Assembly: GCF_032484785.1 (NCBI RefSeq)
Contig: NZ_JAUETR010000001.1
Span: 4,343,501-4,407,500 of the forward strand
Direction of reading: 5' to 3'
Length of the DNA: 64,000 nucleotides
Origin: Bradyrhizobium sp. SZCCHNS1050
GTDB taxonomy: Bacteria > Pseudomonadota > Alphaproteobacteria > Rhizobiales > Xanthobacteraceae
Of the stretch, positions 8,027-16,798 are shown one piece after another; within the stretch, counting starts at the first letter, position 1; each line of letters opens with the position of its first letter. Position numbers and translations under genes: made by a program. Under the pieces are notes generated by a model. It was given only the letters and a program-made list of their open reading frames with translations. It searched no databases and was not told the origin of the DNA.

Positions 8027-8090
8027 TGGAACTCGCTCGAGCTCGCACTCATCGCTTCTGGCATCCCAGGAACCCTGCTCCGAGTTCCAT
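8026..8090. repeat. 10-bp inverted repeat flanking the mobB-tusA gap
   Basis: ATGGAACTCG (8026-8035) and its exact complement CGAGTTCCAT (8081-8090) enclose 45 bases that contain a smaller palindrome GCTCGAGC. The left arm starts within the mobB stop codon. It could form a long hairpin in the mobB 3' end or tusA leader. Confidence 0.5.
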
Positions 8091-8132
8091 AGGATGGTGC
8101 CGCCCCGGTTGACGTGCCGGAACCGCTTCTCC

Positions 8133-8393
8133 ATGGTCGCCCGCATGATGACGAGGCTGGATCTGACGGGCCTGAAGTGCCCATTGCCGGTGCTGAAGAC
8201 CCGGAAGGCGCTGCAGACGCTCAAGGCGGGAGAGCGGCTCGAAGTGTGCTGTACCGACCCGCTTGCTGTGATCGACATCCCGAATCTGGTCCGGGAGACC
8301 GGAGATCGGGTCGAGAGCGTCGATCGCACCGAGCGCGGCATCCTATTTCGGATCGAGAAGGCCGCGGAATCGGCCGGATCCGTGCGGCGGTGA
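8133..8393 (+). CDS. tusA: TusA-family sulfur carrier protein
   Basis: 86 residues from ATG 8133; ATGs at 8145 and 8148 are alternatives. 'LDLTGLKCPLPVLKTRKAL' carries the invariant Cys-Pro-x-Pro of TusA/SirA proteins, and 'GERLEVCCTDPLAVIDIPNL' is the second conserved block. Such proteins pass persulfide sulfur to tRNA thiolation, molybdoenzyme maturation or sulfur oxidation. The mobB neighbour favours a role in delivering sulfur to molybdoenzymes such as formate dehydrogenase. No strong ribosome-binding site is visible before any of the three ATGs, so the start is uncertain by up to five residues. Confidence 0.85.
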   Translation: MVARMMTRLDLTGLKCPLPVLKTRKALQTLKAGERLEVCCTDPLAVIDIPNLVRETGDRVESVDRTERGILFRIEKAAESAGSVRR

Positions 8394-9024
8394 ACATCCT
8401 CTGCTGCGGGTTGCTCGAACTACGTAGTTCGCGCGCGGTCTTGGTCGGACTGTCAAGAGATCGCGCTGCTTCCTATCGTCGCAGCGGCGCCAACCCGAGC
8501 TCACAACAATGCCGCGTTCTCAGTCCAGGCTTGCGACGCTGTTGCAAGGCAAGGACAAGTTGTTCTTCTTCACGTTTCCGCGAGCGCGTGCATGCTGATG
8601 GTCGGCCCATCTTATTAGTTGATTTCATCAGGTATGGTCGTGACGCGTCGAGAAAGTAATCGAGAGCAACATGACTACAGCCGGGAGTGGCGGTCGCGTT
8701 GGTTGCACGTGAATTTGTGTGTGTGCTAGCAACACATTCGCGCTGCAGTGCGATCAATCCACCAAGATTGACCGATTATTACCATTTTACTATCGACAAT
8801 TTGCCTCGGTTCTGCACCAATTGGGGCGCTTCCGCGGAGGTTGCGGGGGGCGAGTCATGCCCGCTGGGGAGCGGGCCAGGCAGAACAGCGGCACAAGAAG
8901 CGGCACAAGAATGGTGAGGGCATAACGTCTCGGGTGGGGTGTTATGCGCATCGAGGCAGTGATGAGCGTTTGTGCGTTGCGAGACTGCTCTGGTACGCGA
9001 TAGCGGGCGGGGTGAGTGGGCGTA
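8394..9024. other. Long intergenic region before the oxlT gene, no gene supported
   Basis: About 630 bases, notably AT-rich around 8600-8810 compared with the flanks. Short frames are present on both strands but none shows family features or a ribosome-binding site. A short imperfect inverted pair GAATTTGTGT / ACACATTC surrounds GTGCTAGCA near 8711-8740. It probably holds upstream regulatory sequence. Confidence 0.4.
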
Positions 9025-9038
9025 TTGATTCTGATCAA
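9025..9038 (+). promoter_or_regulatory. FNR/FixK-type binding site
   Basis: TTGATTCTGATCAA is a perfect TTGAT-N4-ATCAA palindrome matching the FNR/FixK consensus. Its centre (9031.5) would put a class II transcription start near 9073, 20 bases before the oxlT ATG and just ahead of its ribosome-binding site. Oxygen-limited (FixK2-like) activation is inferred. Confidence 0.7.
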
Positions 9039-9092
9039 GGGGACAGAACATGACGTTGTTGCGTTGGACGAGAGTCCGTAGGGGAGGGATGC

Positions 9093-10748
9093 ATGGCTAC
9101 CATTGAAAGCGCGGGCACGCTCCCGGGCGCGCAGGCGGGGATCTTCGATCGTGAGCACACGGTCGCCAAGGCGGGGTTCAACCGCTGGCTGGTTCCTCCG
9201 GCTGCGCTGTGCATCCATCTCTGCATCGGCATGGCCTATGGCTTCTCGGTGTTCTGGCTGCCGTTGTCGCGCGCGATCGGCGTGACCAAGACCCAGGCCT
9301 GCCCGGACATGACCCTGGTGCAGGAGCTGTTCACGACGACCTGCGACTGGAAGGTCGCGAGCCTCGGCTGGATGTACACCCTGTTCTTCGTGCTGCTGGG
9401 CGGCTCCGCTGCCGTCTGGGGCGGCTGGCTCGAGCGGGCCGGACCGCGCAAGGCGGGTGCCGTCGCGGCCTGCTGCTGGGGCGGTGGCCTCCTGATCGCG
9501 GCGCTCGGCATCTATGTTCACCAGCTCTGGATGATGTGGCTCGGTGCCGGCGTCATCGGCGGCATCGGCCTCGGCCTCGGCTACATCTCGCCGGTGTCGA
9601 CCCTGGTGAAATGGTTCCCGGACCGGCGCGGCATGGCGACCGGCATGGCCATCATGGGCTTCGGCGGCGGCGCGATGATCGGTGCTCCGCTCGCCAACCT
9701 GCTGATGAACTACTTCAAGACCCCGACCTCGGTGGGTGTCTGGGAGACTTTCGTCACGATGGGCGTGATCTACTTCGTCTTCATGATGATCGGTGCCTTT
9801 GCCTATCGCGTCGCTCCGGTGGGCTGGCAGCCCGAAGGCTGGACGCCGCCTGCGGTCAAGAAGGCAATGATCTCGGAGCACCATGTGCACCTCGACAACG
9901 CGCACAAGACTCCGCAGTTCTGGCTGGTCTGGTGGGTGCTCTGCTTGAACGTGTCGGCCGGTATCGGCGTGATCGGCATGGCCTCGCCGATGCTGCAGGA
10001 GATCTTCGCCGGCAAGCTGATCGGTTTGCCCGACGTCAGCTTCAACCAGCTCGACGCCGGCCAGAAGGCCGCGATCGCGGGCATCGCGGCAGGCTTTGCC
10101 GGCCTGTTGTCGTTGTTCAACATCGGCGGCCGCTTCTTCTGGGCGTCGCTGTCGGACCACATCGGCCGCAAGAACACCTATTACTGCTTCTTCCTGATCG
10201 GCATCGTGCTCTATGCGCTGGCGCCGACCTTCGCAGCGATGGGTTCGAAGCTGTTGTTCGTGGCGGCCTTCGCCATCATCCTCTCGATGTATGGCGGCGG
10301 CTTCGCGACGGTGCCTGCCTATCTGGCCGACCTGTTCGGCACCCAGTTCGTGGGCGCCATCCACGGCCGTCTGCTGACGGCCTGGGCGACGGCCGGCATC
10401 ATCGGTCCGGTGGTCGTCAACTACATCCGCGAGTTCCAGCTTGCCGCCGGCGTGCCGCGCGACCAGCTGTACAACACGACGATGTATATTCTCTGCGCCA
10501 TGCTGCTCGCCGGCCTGATCTGCAACTTCTTGATCAAGCCCGTCGATGACAAGTGGAACATGAGCGCGGACGAAGTCGCGAAGTACCAGGCGGAGCTCGC
10601 CAAGAACGAGTCGGCGATCCAGCACGGGTCGTTCGGCATCGGCAAGGGCGGTCTCGACGTCAAGGCCGCCCTGTTCTGGGCCTTTGTCGGCGTGCCGCTG
10701 GCATGGGGTGTCTGGAAGACGTTGGAAAGCGCGGTCAAGATCTTCTGA
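9093..10748 (+). CDS. oxlT: OFA-family MFS transporter, oxalate/formate antiporter type
   Basis: 551 residues with about 12 transmembrane helices. 'NRWLVPPAALCIHLCIGMAYGFSVF' at residue 30 is the typical OFA start, and 'LVKWFPDRRGMATGMAIMGFGGGAMIG' and 'GRFFWASLSDHIGRKNTY' are the MFS loop signatures. A family-typical insert carries Cys residues (CPDMTL, TTCDW). The C-terminus has an extra hydrophobic segment after about residue 510. The protein probably exchanges oxalate for formate, linking to formate oxidation by molybdoenzymes. A GGGGAGGG ribosome-binding site precedes the ATG, an FNR/FixK box lies 55 bp upstream and a strong terminator follows. The substrate is inferred from the family. 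Confidence 0.85.
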   Translation: MATIESAGTLPGAQAGIFDREHTVAKAGFNRWLVPPAALCIHLCIGMAYGFSVFWLPLSRAIGVTKTQACPDMTLVQELFTTTCDWKVASLGWMYTLFFVLLGGSAAVWGGWLERAGPRKAGAVAACCWGGGLLIAALGIYVHQLWMMWLGAGVIGGIGLGLGYISPVSTLVKWFPDRRGMATGMAIMGFGGGAMIGAPLANLLMNYFKTPTSVGVWETFVTMGVIYFVFMMIGAFAYRVAPVGWQPEGWTPPAVKKAMISEHHVHLDNAHKTPQFWLVWWVLCLNVSAGIGVIGMASPMLQEIFAGKLIGLPDVSFNQLDAGQKAAIAGIAAGFAGLLSLFNIGGRFFWASLSDHIGRKNTYYCFFLIGIVLYALAPTFAAMGSKLLFVAAFAIILSMYGGGFATVPAYLADLFGTQFVGAIHGRLLTAWATAGIIGPVVVNYIREFQLAAGVPRDQLYNTTMYILCAMLLAGLICNFLIKPVDDKWNMSADEVAKYQAELAKNESAIQHGSFGIGKGGLDVKAALFWAFVGVPLAWGVWKTLESAVKIF

Positions 10749-11037
10749 CCGATCGGCGATGAGACAAGCGGGGCGGCCGGATCGGCCGCCCCTTTTTTTG
10801 CGGCGCAGAGGCTTGGTTTCCGGACGACTGGATCAGCGCCATCGTCGCGCAAAAGAGCGCGGTGTAGCCGATCATCTCGTCCCAATGGTTCAGGCCCGCG
10901 GCGAACACGCCCTTGCGGCGCAGCACCGCAAGCATGGCACACAGGATCATGGTCATCCAGAGCAGGGCGGCGAGGCTGCGACCGAAGCCGATGCGGCCGA
11001 ACGTGGCGAACAGGATGAGGATTGCTAGTCGCAGCAC
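10735..11037 (-). CDS. Small hydrophobic membrane protein, hypothetical
   Basis: 100 residues from a GTG start. Residues 1-75 form two or three hydrophobic segments ('LAILILFATFG', 'SLAALLWMTMILCAMLAVL', 'MIGYTALFCATMAL') with polar loops, which looks like genuine small membrane protein sequence. The last 30 residues are basic and Pro-rich and are encoded by the oxlT terminator, with a 14-bp convergent overlap into oxlT itself. That tail is probably not conserved. The function is unknown. Confidence 0.55.
   Translation of the reverse strand: MLRLAILILFATFGRIGFGRSLAALLWMTMILCAMLAVLRRKGVFAAGLNHWDEMIGYTALFCATMALIQSSGNQASAPQKKGRPIRPPRLSHRRSVRRS
10770..10799 (+). terminator. Intrinsic terminator of oxlT
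   Basis: Perfect 10-bp GC-rich stem GGGGCGGCCG/CGGCCGCCCC, three-base loop GAT, then seven T. It starts 22 bases after the oxlT stop codon. Confidence 0.93.
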
Positions 11038-11115
11038 AACTCGCAGCAGGACCCTGGCCGCCGGACGCTCAGCGGGCTTGTCGGTGGAGATCAGCGTCGA
11101 GCAGGTAACACCGGC

Positions 11116-11568
11116 TCAGAAGTTGTCGCAGCAGAGCAGGTCGGCAAGCCCCGGTTCGGCCTGGACGCCGCGCCTTGCGTCAGTCTGCGAGACGCCGGGC
11201 TCGAGACGGCGGGCCTCGGCGGCTGCGTGGAGAATGGCGAGGGCGAGATCGGCGTGGCGGGCTTCGACACAATGATCGAGCCAGTCCGGCAATTCGCGTT
11301 GTTGCGACAATGCGCAGTGCCATTCGCCGTCATCATAGGCGATGCGCCGGAGCTGCCATCGTGGCAATTGCAGCGCGACCAGCTCCAGCGCGGCATCGAT
11401 CCGCGCGTCGGTCTCCAGCAATCGTGCGATCCGCAGCCGGCGTCGCCCTCGCGCCGACAACGGTGAGACGCCCTCGTCTTCGCCAAGCAGGGCCGTCAGC
11501 ATCGCCGTCGTGGTCTGCGCGAGTTGTACCCGCTCGGGCACATCCGGTCGTGTCGTCAAGGCAGCCAT
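11116..11568 (-). CDS. Hypothetical soluble protein
   Basis: 150 residues, mostly helical and Leu/Ala/Arg-rich: 'TTAMLTALLGEDEGVSPLSARGRRRLRIARLLETDARIDAALELVALQLPRWQLRRIAYDDGEWHCALS' runs through the middle. The mix of acidic residues and Trp/Tyr, and the tail with 'PDWLDHCVEARHADLALAILHAA', suggest a real coding gene. I recognise no domain. It is divergent from the kdp operon and may share its upstream region. Two Cys lie at the C-terminus (LLCCDNF). Confidence 0.6.
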   Translation of the reverse strand: MAALTTRPDVPERVQLAQTTTAMLTALLGEDEGVSPLSARGRRRLRIARLLETDARIDAALELVALQLPRWQLRRIAYDDGEWHCALSQQRELPDWLDHCVEARHADLALAILHAAAEARRLEPGVSQTDARRGVQAEPGLADLLCCDNF

Positions 11569-11678
11569 GCCGGCCTCCCGTCGTCAGTGAGCGATGGCCC
11601 GATGGGCCTTGATCGGCAATGTGGTCGACGGCGGCGTAGGAATGCGAGAGGGGCGAAGGCGGGAAGAAATAGCCGGCG

Positions 11679-11781
11679 CATAAAGACGCCTCGGCGGCAT
11701 GGCCGGTTCATATGCGGCTGCGGCCGCGCGGTTCTGCCGGGGGGCGGGAGAACGCCGCGGTCTTTATGAGATTCCTATAAC
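11679..11781 (+). promoter_or_regulatory. Putative kdp control region with inverted 9-bp sites and a -10 element
   Basis: CATAAAGAC (11679-11687) and its exact complement GTCTTTATG (11760-11768) lie in inverted orientation 81 bp apart. A TATAAC -10-like element at 11776-11781 follows directly, with no matching -35, as expected for an activator-dependent promoter. The first kdp reading frame begins at 11915. KdpE is the obvious candidate binder; this is inference. Confidence 0.45.
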
Positions 11782-11914
11782 TCTGTCGGCAGTGCTGTCT
11801 CGAAAACCTATGAGGTCGGATGCCATCTGTCCGCGATGGAACGGACCGTGGCCGCAGCGGCGCTCCCGGCCGCTCCAAGCGTTGCGCGTCTTTCGCGCGC
11901 ATGAGGAGCACACC

Positions 11915-11998
11915 ATGCTGGACATCCTGATGCTGGCGCTGGCCGCCGGCTTGTTCGCCCTGGCGATCGGCTACACCTACGCCTGCGAGCGGCTCTAG
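11915..11998 (+). CDS. 27-residue membrane microprotein preceding kdpF
   Basis: MLDILMLALAAGLFALAIGY followed by TYACERL: one transmembrane helix with a short polar tail. It follows a GAGGAG ribosome-binding site and ends 10 bp before kdpF. Similar small proteins with a final Cys-(D/E)-Arg-Leu occur, to my knowledge, in front of kdpF in other rhizobia. It resembles KdpF in size and topology and may be an extra stabilising subunit of the Kdp complex; that role is inferred. Confidence 0.7.
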   Translation: MLDILMLALAAGLFALAIGYTYACERL

Positions 11999-12008
11999 GA
12001 GACGAGCC

Positions 12009-12098
12009 ATGATCTTCGACTATTCGCTCGCCGGCGCGGTATCGCTCGGCCTTCTGATCTACCTCACCTACGCGCTGTTGCGGCCCGAGCGGTTCTGA
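12009..12098 (+). CDS. kdpF: K+-transporting ATPase small subunit KdpF
   Basis: 29 residues: [29 protein letters not shown]. It has a single transmembrane helix ending in the L-x-x-PE(R/K)F motif that is characteristic of KdpF. It lies between the 27-residue microprotein and kdpA, 34 bp before the latter. KdpF stabilises the KdpABC complex in the inner membrane. Confidence 0.92.
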   Translation: MIFDYSLAGAVSLGLLIYLTYALLRPERF

Positions 12099-12132
12099 CC
12101 GCCACCGTCGCACCTTCAAGGACAACATCCCC

Positions 12133-13836
12133 ATGACTGTGATCGGCTGGATCCAGATCCTGCTCTACTGCGCCGTCATCGTCGCGCTTGCCAAGCCGCT
12201 CGGCTGGTACATGACGCGCGTCTTCAATGGCGAGCGCACCTTCCTGTCGCCGGTGCTGCGGCCGGTCGAGTCCGCAATCTACTGGATCGGCGGCGTCGAC
12301 GAGCGCCGCGAGCAGCATTGGCTGACCTACACGGTCGCGATGCTGCTGTTCCATGTCGGCGGCTTCCTGATCATCTACGGCGTGATGCGCTTGCAGGCCG
12401 TGCTGCCGTTCAATCCCGCGGGACAGTCTGCGGTCGCCGAGGATCTCTCCTTCAACACCGCGATCAGCTTCCTGACCAACACCAATTGGCAGAACTACGG
12501 CGGCGAGAGCACGCTCTCCTATCTCGTGCAGATGCTCGGGCTCACGCACCAGAACTTCCTGTCGGCCGCGACCGGCATCGTGCTCGCGATCGCGCTGATC
12601 CGCGGCTTCTCACGCGCCTCGGCGCGGACCGTCGGCAATTTCTGGGTCGACGTCGTCAGATGCACGCTCTATGTGCTGCTGCCGCTCTGCATCGTCTACA
12701 CGCTGTTCCTGGTCTGGCAGGGCATCCCGCAGACGCTCGGGCCCTATGTCGAGGCCACGACGCTGGAAGGGGCGAAGCAGACCATCGCGGTCGGCCCGGT
12801 GGCTTCGCAGGTCGCGATCAAGATGCTCGGCACCAATGGCGGCGGCTTCTTCAATGCCAACGCCGCGCATCCGTTCGAGAACCCGAACGCGCTGTCGAAC
12901 TTCATCCAGATGCTCTCGATCTTCGCGCTCGGTGCCGCGCTGACCAACGTGTTCGGCCGCATGGTCGGCAACCAGCGCCAGGGCTGGGCGCTCCTCGCCG
13001 TGATGGGCGTCCTGTTCATCGCCGGCGTCGCCATCACCTACTGGGCCGAGGCCAACGGTACGACCACGTTGAACGCGCTCGGACTGACCGGCGGCAACAT
13101 GGAAGGCAAGGAGGTCCGCTTCGGCATCGTCGCATCGTCGCTGTTCGCCGTGATCACGACGGCCGCCTCCTGCGGCGCCGTCAATGCGATGCATGACAGT
13201 TTCACTGCGCTCGGCGGCATGATCCCGCTGATCAACATGCAGCTCGGCGAGATCATCGTCGGCGGCGTCGGTGCCGGCCTCTACGGCATGCTGCTGTTCG
13301 TGGTGCTCGCGATCTTCGTTGCCGGCCTGATGGTCGGGCGCACGCCGGAATATGTCGGCAAGAAGATCGAGGCGCGCGAGGTCAAGATGGCGATGCTGGC
13401 AATCCTGGTGCTGCCGCTGATGTATCTCGGCTGGACCGCGTTCGCGGTGGTGCTGCCCTCGGCCGTCGCGTCGATGGCCAATGCCGGTCCGCACGGCTTC
13501 ACCGAGGTGCTCTATGCCTATACCTCGGCGACCGCCAACAACGGCTCGGCCTTCGGCGGCCTCACCGGCAACACCTTCTTCTACAACCTCACGCTCGCGT
13601 CCTCGATGTTCGTCGGCCGCTTCTTCATGATCATTCCGGCGATGGCGATCGCGGGCTCGCTCGCCGGGAAGAAGTCGATCCCGCCCTCGGCCGGCACGTT
13701 CCCGACCACGGGCGGCCTGTTCGTCGGCCTCGTGGTCGGCGTCATCCTGATCATCGGCGGCCTCACCTTCTTCCCGGCTCTCGCCCTCGGTCCGATCGTC
13801 GAGCATCTCGCGATGGCCGCCGGCACCGTGTTTTGA
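12133..13836 (+). CDS. kdpA: K+-transporting ATPase subunit KdpA (channel-like subunit)
   Basis: 567 residues, normal length, about ten transmembrane helices. Selectivity-filter-type loops characteristic of KdpA are visible: '[14 protein letters not shown]' near residue 115, '[21 protein letters not shown]' near 232, '[14 protein letters not shown]' near 350 and '[15 protein letters not shown]' near 465. KdpA binds and translocates potassium while KdpB supplies ATP energy. An AAGGA ribosome-binding site precedes the ATG. The gene is followed 16 bp later by kdpB. Confidence 0.97.
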   Translation: MTVIGWIQILLYCAVIVALAKPLGWYMTRVFNGERTFLSPVLRPVESAIYWIGGVDERREQHWLTYTVAMLLFHVGGFLIIYGVMRLQAVLPFNPAGQSAVAEDLSFNTAISFLTNTNWQNYGGESTLSYLVQMLGLTHQNFLSAATGIVLAIALIRGFSRASARTVGNFWVDVVRCTLYVLLPLCIVYTLFLVWQGIPQTLGPYVEATTLEGAKQTIAVGPVASQVAIKMLGTNGGGFFNANAAHPFENPNALSNFIQMLSIFALGAALTNVFGRMVGNQRQGWALLAVMGVLFIAGVAITYWAEANGTTTLNALGLTGGNMEGKEVRFGIVASSLFAVITTAASCGAVNAMHDSFTALGGMIPLINMQLGEIIVGGVGAGLYGMLLFVVLAIFVAGLMVGRTPEYVGKKIEAREVKMAMLAILVLPLMYLGWTAFAVVLPSAVASMANAGPHGFTEVLYAYTSATANNGSAFGGLTGNTFFYNLTLASSMFVGRFFMIIPAMAIAGSLAGKKSIPPSAGTFPTTGGLFVGLVVGVILIIGGLTFFPALALGPIVEHLAMAAGTVF

Positions 13837-13852
13837 TCTCGGAGCAACCTCC

Positions 13853-15970
<2,118 letters not shown>

Positions 15971-15985
15971 CACCATGACCGCCGC

Positions 15986-16102
15986 TCATTGCGAGCGAAG
16001 CGACTTGTCCGCCATAGCCCGAAGGGCGACGGCGGAAGCAATCCAGGACTGTCTCGGGCCACGCGACTCTGGATTGCTTCGTCGCTTCGCTCCTCGCAAT
16101 GA
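15986..16102. repeat. Dispersed palindromic repeat between kdpB and kdpC
   Basis: The left arm TCATTGCGAGCGAAGCGAC (15986-16004) plus GAAGCAATCCAG (16035-16046) is mirrored by CTGGATTGCTTC (16069-16080) and GTCGCTTCGCTCCTCGCAATGA (16081-16102). This is a family of intergenic palindromes frequent in Bradyrhizobium-type genomes. It would form a large hairpin in the kdp mRNA. Confidence 0.85.
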
Positions 16103-16125
16103 CGGGAGAGACACAGGAGATTCTC

Positions 16126-16731
16126 ATGCTCAAAGAAATCCGTCCCGCCATCTTGGTCCTGGTCGCGCTGACCCTGATTACCGGGCTGCTCTACCCGCTC
16201 GCCATGACCGTCGTCGCCGGCACCATCTTTCCGGCGCAGGCCGAGGGCAGCCTGATCACGCGCAACGGCAAGGTGATCGGATCGGCGCTGATCGGTCAGG
16301 AGTTCAAGGACGACAAATATTTCCACGGCCGTCCGTCGGCGACCTCGGCCGCCGATCCGAACGACTCCACCAAGACGGTTTCTGCGCCCTACAACGCCGC
16401 CAACTCGTCCGGCTCCAATCTCGGCCCGACCAGCAAGGCGCTGGCCGACCGCGTCAAGGAGGACGTCGACAAGCTGAAGGCGGAGAATCCCGCGCAGGCC
16501 GTGCCGGTCGATCTGGTGACGACCTCGGCGAGCGGGCTCGATCCGGACATCTCGCCGGAGGCGGCGCTGTTCCAGGTGCCGCGGGTGGCCAAGGCACGCG
16601 GCTTGCCGGAGGCGAGCGTCCAGGCCGTGATCGCCCGGCAGACCCAGGGCCGTCTGCTCGGACTGCTCGGCGAACCCCGCGTTAACGTGCTGGCGCTCAA
16701 CCTGGCACTCGATGCTGCCAAACCGCAATGA
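16126..16731 (+). CDS. kdpC: K+-transporting ATPase subunit KdpC
   Basis: 201 residues starting [20 protein letters not shown], with AGGAGA six bases upstream of the ATG; in-frame upstream codons fall in the palindromic repeat and are rejected. There is one N-terminal transmembrane helix and then a periplasmic domain with the KdpC hallmarks '[22 protein letters not shown]', '[10 protein letters not shown]' and '[22 protein letters not shown]'. KdpC joins the catalytic and channel subunits and raises ATP affinity. A 15-bp tandem duplication follows its stop codon. Confidence 0.96.
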   Translation: MLKEIRPAILVLVALTLITGLLYPLAMTVVAGTIFPAQAEGSLITRNGKVIGSALIGQEFKDDKYFHGRPSATSAADPNDSTKTVSAPYNAANSSGSNLGPTSKALADRVKEDVDKLKAENPAQAVPVDLVTTSASGLDPDISPEAALFQVPRVAKARGLPEASVQAVIARQTQGRLLGLLGEPRVNVLALNLALDAAKPQ

Positions 16732-16733
16732 CG

Positions 16734-16763
16734 CCTTGAAGGTCTTGGCCTTGAAGGTCTTGG
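16734..16763. repeat. Perfect tandem 15-bp duplication after kdpC
   Basis: CCTTGAAGGTCTTGG occurs at 16734-16748 and again at 16749-16763 with no gap, followed by a partial TCTTGG. Each unit contains the palindrome CCTTGAAGG. It starts three bases after the kdpC stop codon. Confidence 0.85.
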
Positions 16764-16765
16764 TC

Positions 16766-16793
16766 TTGGCGCCGAGGTCCCTCCGTCTATAAT
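16766..16793 (+). promoter_or_regulatory. Possible internal promoter at the kdpD start
   Basis: A consensus -10 TATAAT (16788-16793) with TTGGCG (16766-16771) 16 bases upstream as a weak -35. The predicted start of transcription is at or next to the kdpD ATG (16799), so the mRNA would be nearly leaderless. Confidence 0.4.
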
Positions 16794-16798
16794 GCCGC

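Noticed and set aside
8790..10625. Minus-strand frame of 611 codons over oxlT
   Set aside because: It is antisense to a clear transporter gene; the sequence is His/Arg/Asp/Gln-rich as expected from a GC-rich shadow frame.
15975..16685. Plus-strand frame of 236 codons starting at the kdpB end
   Set aside because: It reads through the palindromic repeat and then kdpC in the wrong frame.
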